NCBI RefSeq assembly: GCF_001905825.1
Contig: NZ_LIVV01000001.1
Location: 351,299 to 415,298 of the forward strand
Length of the DNA stretch: 64,000 nt
Origin: Streptomyces sp. CB02009
GTDB lineage: Bacteria > Actinomycetota > Actinomycetes > Streptomycetales > Streptomycetaceae
Direction of reading: 5' to 3'
Of this stretch, positions 16,591 through 23,856 are shown in pieces (the first letter of the stretch is position 1; each line of letters opens with the position of its first letter). The notes under the pieces were generated by a model. It made no database searches and had not been told where the DNA came from. It saw nothing but the letters and a program-made list of their open reading frames with translations. The translations under genes were made by a program, and so were the position numbers.

Positions 16591-16642
16591 CGGGCTCGTC
16601 GAAACCCTTGGCGGGGCGGGCTCGTAGACCCTCGGCGGGGCG
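16591..16642 (+). repeat. two 26-bp imperfect tandem repeats
   Basis: Units begin CGGGCTCGT at 16591 and 16617 and share the ending GGCGGGG. They lie between the ABM gene and a LysR remnant, in a short non-coding stretch. Confidence 0.7.
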
Positions 16643-16659
16643 GGCGCGGCCGCCCGTCC

Positions 16660-16914
16660 TCACCCGGCCCAGCGTTCCGCGACCAGCGCGGCCTGCTCCC
16701 GCAGAGCCGAGACCAGCTCCTGGGCCGCCCGGTTCGAGGCCGAGCGCAGCACGGCGACGCTGATCTCCCGCGCCAGGACCGGTCCGGCCAGGGGGCGGAC
16801 GACCAGGTCGGGGCGCGGCGCCCCCAGGGCGAGCCGGGGGATGAGGGCCACACCCGTCCCGGCGGCCACGAGGCCCTGGACCACGCCCTCGACACCCGGG
16901 CCGGGGGCATCGCG
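16660..16914 (-). pseudogene. LysR-type regulator, C-terminal remnant
   Basis: The minus-strand frame ending at 16660 encodes only the last 85 or so residues of a LysR substrate-binding domain: VEGVVQGLVAAGTGVALIPR, LVVRPLAGPVLAREISVAVL and a terminal helix. The GVALIPRLAL step is typical of the second effector subdomain. The DNA-binding N terminus and first half are missing. Beyond about 16914 the frame stays open to 17127 but reads through a different gene remnant on the other strand, so the upstream part is not LysR. A truncated relic is the best reading. Confidence 0.7.
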
Positions 16915-16924
16915 GGGCACGAGG

Positions 16925-17106
16925 CGTGGACGGATCTCCGCGGACACGCTGGGGCCGCGTACCCGCCCGGCATTCCCAACGTCCTGCCGGGCGAGGTCAT
17001 CACCGCCGAGGTCGTACGCTTCCTGCAGCGGACCGCGACGGCGCCGAACGGCCATGTCCGCGGGGCGCTCGACCGGGGCGTCACCCGGCTGCGCGTCGTC
17101 GACTGA
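16925..17106 (+). pseudogene. Orn/Lys/Arg decarboxylase, C-terminal remnant with frameshift
   Basis: Plus-strand coding relic. One frame reads GRISADTLGP (16928-16957), then two extra bases, then the next frame reads YPPGIPNVLPGEVITAEVV from 16960 to the TGA at 17104-17106. The joined text matches the C-terminal domain of PLP-dependent Orn/Lys/Arg decarboxylases, where a Gly-Arg-Ile-Ser-Ala segment precedes the PYPPGIP/PGE motif. The catalytic domain is absent and the frame is broken, so it cannot be functional. It abuts the LysR remnant at about 16915-16925. Confidence 0.72.
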
Positions 17107-17190
17107 GACACCCGACGGGTTCCCCACCGCCGCCCGTTCCCCGCGTCCCGCGCCTCCCGGTCCGGTCGGCCCGCGCGACGCCGGGGCGGA

Positions 17191-17739
17191 TCACGCGCCG
17201 GCGAGGCGGTCCAGCGCGTCGCCGATCGCTCCGCGCAGGGTGTCGTGCTGCGGGCCGAGCGCGTACCGCTCGTCGGTCCACCGCTCCCTCGGGTACAGCC
17301 ACACCGGCATGCCCACGAGATCGGCGGGCTCCCACTCGTACCGGGGCCAGACGTGGGCGTGCAGGAACCCGTCGGTGTTCCCGAGGATCTCCAGGTTCAC
17401 CCGGCGGAACTGGGGGTCGAGCCGCCGGCAGGCACGCTCGACGGCCTCGCCGAGCAGGTCCATGTCGGCGAGGAACCGCAGCCGCCGGTCCTTCGGCAGC
17501 TCCGACAGGCGCTGCACCGCGGGATCGTCCACCAGGAGAACGGAGTACCCGGGCAGGAACTGGACGTCCCCGACGACCGCGAATCCGGTGTCGAGCCGCC
17601 GGAGGACCGAGGGGTTCGTGCCGCGAAGCGCGCTGCCGATGCGGTCCGCCCGCCAGTCGATCGCCGTGCCGCTCGCCGTGCCGTCCGCCGACTCGTCCGT
17701 GGTTCCGTCCGTGATCCCGTCCGCGATGTCCTTCGTCAT
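17191..17739 (-). CDS. HIT-family protein
   Basis: A 182-residue histidine-triad nucleotide-binding protein. The catalytic motif is FLHAHVWPRY, a variant HxHxxPR; FLPGYSVLLVDDPA and the following helix fit the HIT core. Family members hydrolyse or transfer nucleotide monophosphates from dinucleotides, ADP-ribose derivatives or nucleoside phosphoramidates. The first 25 residues are a degenerate Asp-Gly-Thr repeat (DGITDGTTDESADGTASGTA) and may mark a wrong or recently extended start. The gene stands alone, near the gene remnants and the redox operon. Confidence 0.82.
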   Translation of the reverse strand: MTKDIADGITDGTTDESADGTASGTAIDWRADRIGSALRGTNPSVLRRLDTGFAVVGDVQFLPGYSVLLVDDPAVQRLSELPKDRRLRFLADMDLLGEAVERACRRLDPQFRRVNLEILGNTDGFLHAHVWPRYEWEPADLVGMPVWLYPRERWTDERYALGPQHDTLRGAIGDALDRLAGA

Positions 17740-17842
17740 GGCAGTCGACCCTACCGGCCCATGGTCGTCCCCGACGTGACGGCCGAGGAGGCCGACGACC
17801 GGGCCTACGCCGCCACTTCGGCCGCCCGGGGTCCGGCGGCGT

Positions 17843-18196
17843 TCAGCGGTGGAGGTGCTGCCGCCAGTCCTGTGGGACGCGGTCGGCCGGGCCCGGGGCC
17901 GGCTGGTCGGCGGGGTGGCCGTCCGGCGGGGCCAGCGGGGGTCCCGCGTCGTACAGGTCGTCGGTGGCGTAGTTCCAGAACCAGTTCTCGCCCGGCTCGT
18001 AGCTCTGGACGAGGGGGTGCCCGGTGGACTTCCAGTGCGCGGTGGCGTGCTGGGCCGGGGAGGAGTCGCAGCAGCCGATGTGCCCGCACTGGGCGCAGCG
18101 CCGCAGATGGAACCACCAGCCGCCCGCCGCGTCGCAGTCGCCGCAGCCCGGGCCGGCGGGCGGGACGCTCGGGTCGATTCCCTCGATCTCGGTCAT
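17843..18196 (-). CDS. UBP-type zinc-finger protein
   Basis: A 117-residue protein with a ZnF-UBP domain: CGDCDAAGGWWFHLRRCAQC, then GHIGCCDSSPAQHATAHWKS, providing the Cys/His zinc ligands, followed by GHPLVQSYEPGENWFWNY. In eukaryotes the fold binds ubiquitin C termini; in actinobacteria, which lack classical ubiquitin, the role is unknown. The Pro-rich tail is probably disordered. ATG 18196 overlaps the upstream kinase stop (ATGA), so it is the third gene of the redox operon and is likely made with the kinase. Confidence 0.88.
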   Translation of the reverse strand: MTEIEGIDPSVPPAGPGCGDCDAAGGWWFHLRRCAQCGHIGCCDSSPAQHATAHWKSTGHPLVQSYEPGENWFWNYATDDLYDAGPPLAPPDGHPADQPAPGPADRVPQDWRQHLHR

Positions 18197-19788
18197 GCGT
18201 GCTCCTCGGTGGTCTCCGGGGTGTCCGTGGTGTCCGCGTCCGGGGTGTCGGCGGTGTCCGCGGTGTCTGGGGGTGCGGTCAGCGGCAGCAGTACCTGGAA
18301 CCGGGTGTCGCCCGGGACGGACTCGACCTGGAGGCTTCCGTGGTGCTTGCTCACCACGATCCGCCAGGAGATGTCGAGGCCGAGGCCGGTGCCCTCGCCG
18401 ACCGGCTTGGTCGTGAAAAAGGGGTCGAAGATGCGGCTGCGGATCTCCTCGGGGACGCCCGGGCCCGTGTCGCGGAACTCCACGAGCAGCCGGTCGCCCT
18501 CCCGGGCCGTACGGACCGTGAGGGTGCCGTCGCCGCCGTCGCTCCCGATGGCGGACACCGCGTTGTCGATGAGGTTGGTCCACACCTGGTTCAGCTCCGC
18601 CGGATAGGCGGGTATGTCGGGGAGCGAACGGTCGTAGTCCTTGACGACGCGCACCCGGTCGCCGATCTTGCCGGACAGCATCAGGAGCGTGCTGTCGAGG
18701 AGTTCGTGGACGTCGACCTCGCGGTGCGGGGCGCGGTCGAGCTGCGCGTACTGCTTGGCCGCGTCCACCAGGTGCGAGATGCGGTTGGTGGAGTCGTCGA
18801 TCTCGTCCATCAACAGCTCTGTCTCGACGGTGTAGTTGAGCCAGCCGACCGCCCCCGGCAGCACGTCGTCGGCCACGGTGGCCGCCACCTGCTCCAGCCA
18901 GTCCGTGTCCAGACCGGCCTGGACGAAGGTGGGCGCGATGCGCCAGCCCTCCGGGATGCCGTGGTCCTCCAGCCAGTCGGCGAGCTCGTCCTCCCGGTCG
19001 GACGCCTCCAGCGGGCTCAGCACCGGCGCCTTGGCGACGCGCTCCGCGGTGCGTTCCTGGATCTCGATGAGCTCGGCGAGCGCCTCCCGGGAGTAGGGGC
19101 CCTTGGCGATGACGGACAGCTTGTGCCGCATCTTGCCGACCCGTTCCCGCAGCGACGCCGTGGCCCGGACCGCCGCCGCGGCCGGGTTGTTGAGCTCGTG
19201 GGTGAGCCCCGCGGACAACGAGCCGAGCGCCAGGAGCCGTTCACGCTGGCCGATCGCGCGCTGGGTGTTCTTGGAGCCGAAGAACAGCCCTTCGAGGAGG
19301 TGCACCGCCATCGGGAACCACTCGGCCATGATGTCGGCGAACGACTGCGCGGGCATGACGAAGAACCGGGTGGGCTCGGTCACCCGCATGGAGTTGTTGT
19401 ACGTCTGGGGCACCCGGTCGCCGAGATACGCCTGCATGGCTCCCGCGTACACACCGCGTTGCGAGGTGCGGCTCACCTCCACGTCGTCGCCGCCGACCCG
19501 GCGGTACAGGACGACGGTGCCCTCGATCATCACGTAGAAGCAGGTGGCGGGGTCGCCCTCGGTGTAGACGGGTCCGGGGCCGAACCGCTCCACCCGCCCT
19601 TCGGCGCACAGCCGCGAGAGCTGCTCGGGGGATAGCTTCTCGAACAGGAAGAGCGAGCCGATCTCGTGCTGGTCGCAGGGCATGACCTCGCCGCCCGCGT
19701 CCTGCCCGCCCGAGCCCGCGCCGCCCGCGTCCGGCCCGCCCGGGACCCGTCCGTCCCCGCCCGGTCCGTCTTCGCCCTGTCCGCTCAT
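18193..19788 (-). CDS. cyclic-nucleotide-binding-domain histidine kinase
   Basis: A 531-residue cytosolic sensor kinase. Residues 40-165 are a cNMP-binding/CRP-like beta-roll (EKLSPEQLSRLC, YTEGDPATCFYVMIEGTVVLY). The H-box is LSAGLTHELNNPAAA with phospho-acceptor His197. The ATPase has the N-box in NQVWTNLIDNAVSA, G1 in EFRDTGPGVPE, the F-box in IFDPFFTTKPVG and G2 in EGTGLGLDIS. The Gly/Ala-rich first 35 residues and the Thr/Asp repeat tail look disordered. It overlaps the receiver-oxidoreductase gene upstream and the zinc-finger gene downstream, so its likely partner is the receiver domain of that fusion. Ligand unknown. Confidence 0.9.
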   Translation of the reverse strand: MSGQGEDGPGGDGRVPGGPDAGGAGSGGQDAGGEVMPCDQHEIGSLFLFEKLSPEQLSRLCAEGRVERFGPGPVYTEGDPATCFYVMIEGTVVLYRRVGGDDVEVSRTSQRGVYAGAMQAYLGDRVPQTYNNSMRVTEPTRFFVMPAQSFADIMAEWFPMAVHLLEGLFFGSKNTQRAIGQRERLLALGSLSAGLTHELNNPAAAAVRATASLRERVGKMRHKLSVIAKGPYSREALAELIEIQERTAERVAKAPVLSPLEASDREDELADWLEDHGIPEGWRIAPTFVQAGLDTDWLEQVAATVADDVLPGAVGWLNYTVETELLMDEIDDSTNRISHLVDAAKQYAQLDRAPHREVDVHELLDSTLLMLSGKIGDRVRVVKDYDRSLPDIPAYPAELNQVWTNLIDNAVSAIGSDGGDGTLTVRTAREGDRLLVEFRDTGPGVPEEIRSRIFDPFFTTKPVGEGTGLGLDISWRIVVSKHHGSLQVESVPGDTRFQVLLPLTAPPDTADTADTPDADTTDTPETTEEHA

Positions 19789-21461
19789 GACTGCTCCAGA
19801 TACCGGTGGACGAGCATCACGGCCATGGCTCCCTCGCCCACGGCCGAGGCGACCCTCTTGGCGGACTGGGCGCGCGCGTCGCCCGCCACGAACACGCCGG
19901 GAACGTTCGTCTCCAGGTGGTACGGCGGCCGGTCGAGGGCCCACTCGGCCGGTGGCCGCCCGTCCGGCGTCAGGTCCGGCCCCGCCAGGATGAAGCCGTG
20001 CTCGTCGCGCAGCACCGTCCCGTCGAGCCAGTCCGTCAGGGGGGCCGCCCCGATGAAGACGAACATCCACTGGGCGTCCACGACGTCGGTCGCGCCGGTC
20101 ACCGCGTCCCGCAGGGTCAGCCGCTCCAGGTGCTCCTCGCCGTGCGCCGCCTCGACGACCGTCCGGGGCCGCACGGTGATGTTCGGCGACTCCTCGATCT
20201 GCTGGATCAGGTAGTACGACATCGACGCCGCCAGCGACTCGCCGCGTACGAGCAGCGTCACCGACTTCGCGCCCCGCGCCAGGAACACCGCGGCCTGCCC
20301 GGCGGAGTTCGCGCCGCCGACGATGTACACGTCCTGGTCCTGGCAGGAGGACGCCTCGGTGAGGGAGGAGCCGTAGTACACACCGCGCCCGGTCAGGTCC
20401 TCGCAGCCCGGGGCCAGGAGCTGCCGGTAGGACACCCCGGTCGCGAGGATGACGCTGTGGGCGGCGACCTCCGTGCCGTCCGAGAAGCGGACGACGCGGG
20501 CCGCGCCGTTCACCTCCAGGCCCGTGACCTCGCGCGCGGTCAGGATCTCGGCACCGAAGCGGGTGGCCTGGCGCCGTGCGCGCTCGGTGAGCTGCCCGCC
20601 GGAGACGCCGTCGGGGAAGCCGAGGTAGTTCTCGATCCGGGAGCTCTGGCCGGCCTGTCCGCCGGTCGCCGAGCGCTCGACCAGCACGGTCCGCAGCCCC
20701 TCGGAGGCCCCGTACACCGCCGAGCCGAGCCCGGCCGGGCCGCCGCCGATGACGACGAGGTCGTAGAAGTCGGCGGCCGGTGTCGTGGCGAGCCCCACCC
20801 GGGCGGCCAGCTCGGGCGCGTCCGGCTCGACCAGTACCGTGCCGTCCGGCGTGATCACCAGGGGCAGTCGGCGGCCGTCGGCCCCGGCCGCTTCGAGGAG
20901 GCGCCGGCCCTCGGGCTCGTCGGAGGAGTACCAGCGGTACGGCACCTGGTTGCGGGCCAGGAACTCGCGTACGTACGAGGACCGCGCCGACCAGCGGTGA
21001 CCGACCACCTTCGTCGCGGGCACCGGCCGGTAGTCGCTGGCGCGCCAGGCCGACAGGAGGTCGTCCACGACGGGGTAGAGCTTCTCCTCCGGCGGGTCCC
21101 AGGGCTTCAGGAGGTAGTGGTCGAGGTCGACGACGTTGATCGCGTCGATGGCCGCGTTGGTGTCGGCGTACGCGGTCAGCAGGACGCGCCGGGCCCCCGG
21201 GTACACGCCGAGGGCCTGTTCGAGGAACTCGATGCCGTTCATCTGCGGCATGCGGTAGTCGGCGAGGATCACGGCGACGAGGTCGCCCCGCAGCTTCAGC
21301 TCGCGGAGCGCTTCGAGCGCGGACTCGCCGGATTCGGCGCGCACGATCCGGTACCCGCCGCCGTAGCGGCGCCGCAGGTCGCGGGCGATGGCGCGGGACA
21401 CCCCCGGGTCGTCGTCCACCGTCAGGATCACGGTACGTGCCGCGTCGGTGACCTGTGCCAT
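19785..21461 (-). CDS. response regulator receiver-thioredoxin reductase fusion
   Basis: A 558-residue fusion. Residues 8-130 are a receiver domain (VILTVDDDPG, phospho-acceptor Asp68 in ILADYRMPQMNG, LLTAYAD, KPWDPPEE). Residues 150-240 look like a thioredoxin/glutaredoxin-fold linker. Residues 245-558 are an FAD-dependent TrxR-like oxidoreductase with GGGPAGLGSAVYGASEG, IVGGANSAGQAAV and the FAD motif VFVAGDAR. The usual CxxC is not seen in the middle domain (TEASSCQDQDV instead). It is the first gene of the operon with the kinase; signal input may directly gate a redox output. ATG 21461 chosen; a longer frame is low-complexity. Confidence 0.9.
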   Translation of the reverse strand: MAQVTDAARTVILTVDDDPGVSRAIARDLRRRYGGGYRIVRAESGESALEALRELKLRGDLVAVILADYRMPQMNGIEFLEQALGVYPGARRVLLTAYADTNAAIDAINVVDLDHYLLKPWDPPEEKLYPVVDDLLSAWRASDYRPVPATKVVGHRWSARSSYVREFLARNQVPYRWYSSDEPEGRRLLEAAGADGRRLPLVITPDGTVLVEPDAPELAARVGLATTPAADFYDLVVIGGGPAGLGSAVYGASEGLRTVLVERSATGGQAGQSSRIENYLGFPDGVSGGQLTERARRQATRFGAEILTAREVTGLEVNGAARVVRFSDGTEVAAHSVILATGVSYRQLLAPGCEDLTGRGVYYGSSLTEASSCQDQDVYIVGGANSAGQAAVFLARGAKSVTLLVRGESLAASMSYYLIQQIEESPNITVRPRTVVEAAHGEEHLERLTLRDAVTGATDVVDAQWMFVFIGAAPLTDWLDGTVLRDEHGFILAGPDLTPDGRPPAEWALDRPPYHLETNVPGVFVAGDARAQSAKRVASAVGEGAMAVMLVHRYLEQS

Positions 21462-21763
21462 GCGTCTCCGCCCTGCTCGCCTCGGACGGCCGGCACGGCG
21501 GGCTGCCGACGCCGGCTCCCGCCCATCGTAAGTTCGATCCCGTGGGACCGCTCCGGATGGCGACGGCCCGTGCACCGCCGGCGGCTGTGCGCCACGGACC
21601 TCCGGGACGGGGGCGGATCCGGGCGCGCGGGCCGGGCCCGCCGTATCTTTCTTCGCCTGCTCCCTTACGCCCCGCCGCGTTTCCCCCTAGCCTCGCCGAA
21701 AACCGGCACGTTACCGGCCGGTCAAGGAAGCGTTGACGGGCCGTTCAATCCCGGGGGGTTGGG
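21462..21763. other. divergent promoter region, redox operon and acyl-CoA ligase
   Basis: This 302-base region lies between two divergent genes. The clearest element is ACCGGCCGGT at 21713-21722 within TTACCGGCCGGTCAA, a 10-bp perfect palindrome 42 bases before the ligase start. It could bind a TetR or similar lipid-responsive repressor. I see no RNA gene or other coding sequence. Confidence 0.5.
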
Positions 21764-23650
21764 ATGAGTTCCGCGCAGCACCTTCTCGAAAGCCGCCCGC
21801 CGTCGGTGGCGCACATCTTCCTCTCCCGGGTCGCGGCCACGCCCGACCGGGAGGCCTACCGCCATCCCGTGGCGGTCGGCCCCGCCGCGGCGGGCGCCGA
21901 GGAGTGGCGCTCGCTGACCTGGGCCCAGACCGCGGAGCGGGTCAGGACGATCGCGGCCGGCCTGCTCACCCTCGGGCTGCGCCCCGAGGAGCGGGTGGCC
22001 ATCTCCTCCTCGACCCGGATCGAGTGGATCCTCGCCGACCTGGGCATGATGTGCGCCGGCGTCGCGGCGACCGCCGTCTACCCGAGCACCAACGCCGAGG
22101 AGACGGCGTACATCCTCGCCGACTCCGGCAGCCGGGCGATCTTCGTCGAGAACGCCGGGCAGCTGGCCAAGGTGGCCGGCCGCGCGGCGGAGCTGCCCGG
22201 CCTCGACACCGTGATCGTCTTCGACCCCGAGCCGGACATGCCGCGGGCCGAGGGGCTGGACGTGCTGACCCTCGAAGAGCTGGAGAAGCGCGGCGCGGCG
22301 CATCTGCGGGAGCATCCGGATGCCGTCGAGACGGCGGTCGGGGCCATCCTGCCGGACCAGCTCGCCACCCTGATCTACACCTCCGGCACGACCGGCCGCC
22401 CCAAGGGCGTCCGCCTGGTGCACGACTGCTGGTCCTACCAGGCCGTCGCCCAGGAGGTCAGCGGGCTGCTGCTCCCCGACGACGTGCAGTTCCTGTGGCT
22501 GCCGCTGTCCCATGTCTTCGGCAACGCCCTGATCGCCGGTCAGGTGAAGACCGGCAGCGTGATCGCGGTGGACGGCCGCATCGACCGCATCATCACCAAC
22601 CTGCCCGCCGTCCGGCCCACCGTGATGGCGTCCGCACCGAGGATCTTCGAGAAGGTCTACAACGGGATCGCCGCCAGGTCGAAGGCCGAGGGCGGCATCA
22701 AGCACAAGATCTTCCTGTGGGCGGCGCGGGTCGCCCGCGACCACGCCAGGACCGGGCAGGAGACCGTGGTGGCGACGGGCCGGCGCACGCTGCCCCGGTG
22801 GCTCTCCGTGCAGCACGCCGTCGCCGACAGACTCGTCTACGGCAGGATCCGGGCGGCGTTCGGCGGCGAACTCCGCGGCAGCGCCTCGGGCAGCGCCGCA
22901 CTCGCCCCCGACATCGGCTACTTCTTCGCGGGAGCGGGCGTGCCCGTGCTGGAGGGCTACGGCCTGACGGAGACCAGCGCGGGCGTCACGGTCAACCCCG
23001 CCGAGGACTTCCGGGTGGGCACGGTCGGCAGACCCCTGCCCGGCACCGAGGTCCGCGTGGCCGAGGACGGGGAGATCCTCCTGAGGGGGCCCGGTGTCAT
23101 GCGCGGCTACCACAACCTGCCGGAGAAGACCGCCGAAGTGCTGGAGAGCGACGGCTGGTTCCACACGGGCGACATCGGCGAGATCGACAAGGACGGCTTC
23201 CTCCGGATCACCGACCGCAAGAAGGACCTGTTCAAGACCTCGGGCGGCAAGTACATCGCGCCCACCGAGATCGAGAGCCGGTTCAAGGCCGTCTGCCCGT
23301 ACGCGAGCAACATCCTGGTCATCGGAGACAACCGCAACTACTGCACCGCGCTGATCACGCTCGAAGAGAGCGTGATCATGCCGTGGGCGGCCTCGCAGGG
23401 CCTCGACGGGCGGAGTTACGCGGAGGTCGTCACCTCGCCGGAGGCGCACGCGCTGATCGACGGCTTCGTCCAGCGGGTGAACGGCGACCTGCAGCGGTGG
23501 CAGACCATCAAGAAGTTCGCGGTCCTGCCGCGCGACCTCGACATCGAGCACGGTGAGCTCACCCCGAGCCTCAAGGTCAAGCGGCCCGTCGTGGAGCGGC
23601 AGTACGCCGAGGTCGTCGAGGCGCTGTACGAGGGCGCCCGCGAGGCGTGA
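21764..23650 (+). CDS. long-chain acyl-CoA synthetase (AMP-forming)
   Basis: A 628-residue ANL-family ligase that activates fatty acids as acyl-AMP and then acyl-CoA. Motifs: P-loop YTSGTTGRPKGV; WLPLSHVFGN; gate/linker MASAPRIFEKVYN; GYGLTETSAGVTV; motif FHTGDIGEIDKDGFLRITDRKKDLFK with the hinge Asp; and the C-terminal PTEIESRFKA. The roughly 80-residue insert after IFEKVYN is typical of the long-chain FAA1/FadD15-like group. ATG 21764 has a poly-G Shine-Dalgarno. A palindromic operator candidate lies just upstream and an array of 32-bp repeats begins at its stop codon. Chain length is not determined by sequence. Confidence 0.92.
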   Translation: MSSAQHLLESRPPSVAHIFLSRVAATPDREAYRHPVAVGPAAAGAEEWRSLTWAQTAERVRTIAAGLLTLGLRPEERVAISSSTRIEWILADLGMMCAGVAATAVYPSTNAEETAYILADSGSRAIFVENAGQLAKVAGRAAELPGLDTVIVFDPEPDMPRAEGLDVLTLEELEKRGAAHLREHPDAVETAVGAILPDQLATLIYTSGTTGRPKGVRLVHDCWSYQAVAQEVSGLLLPDDVQFLWLPLSHVFGNALIAGQVKTGSVIAVDGRIDRIITNLPAVRPTVMASAPRIFEKVYNGIAARSKAEGGIKHKIFLWAARVARDHARTGQETVVATGRRTLPRWLSVQHAVADRLVYGRIRAAFGGELRGSASGSAALAPDIGYFFAGAGVPVLEGYGLTETSAGVTVNPAEDFRVGTVGRPLPGTEVRVAEDGEILLRGPGVMRGYHNLPEKTAEVLESDGWFHTGDIGEIDKDGFLRITDRKKDLFKTSGGKYIAPTEIESRFKAVCPYASNILVIGDNRNYCTALITLEESVIMPWAASQGLDGRSYAEVVTSPEAHALIDGFVQRVNGDLQRWQTIKKFAVLPRDLDIEHGELTPSLKVKRPVVERQYAEVVEALYEGAREA

Positions 23651-23772
23651 CGCCCCTCCGCGGCCCGGTCCCGCGAGGGATGACGCCCTCCGCGGCCCGG
23701 TCCCGCGAGGGGTGACGCCCTCCGCGGGCCGGTCCCGCGAGGCGTGACGCCCTCCGCGGCCCGGTCCCGTGG
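23644..23772 (+). repeat. four-copy 32/33-bp tandem repeat at gene end
   Basis: The word TGACG recurs at 23648, 23681, 23713 and 23745, with near-identical text between (…CCTCCGCGGCCCGGTCCCG…), giving periods of 33, 32 and 32. The first TGA is the ligase stop codon. Each unit can fold as a hairpin, the CTCCGCGG side pairing with CCGCGAGG around GCCCGGTC. The array may act as multiple terminators. Confidence 0.9.
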
Positions 23773-23856
23773 GGCCGCCCCGGCGCCCCCGCCCCGCCTC
23801 GCCTCGCCCCGTACGCACCGGGTGCCCGACCGCGGCACCCTGTGTGCGGTGGACCC

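Noticed and set aside
23644..23772. CRISPR array
   Set aside because: The four units are contiguous with no variable spacers, so it is a tandem repeat.
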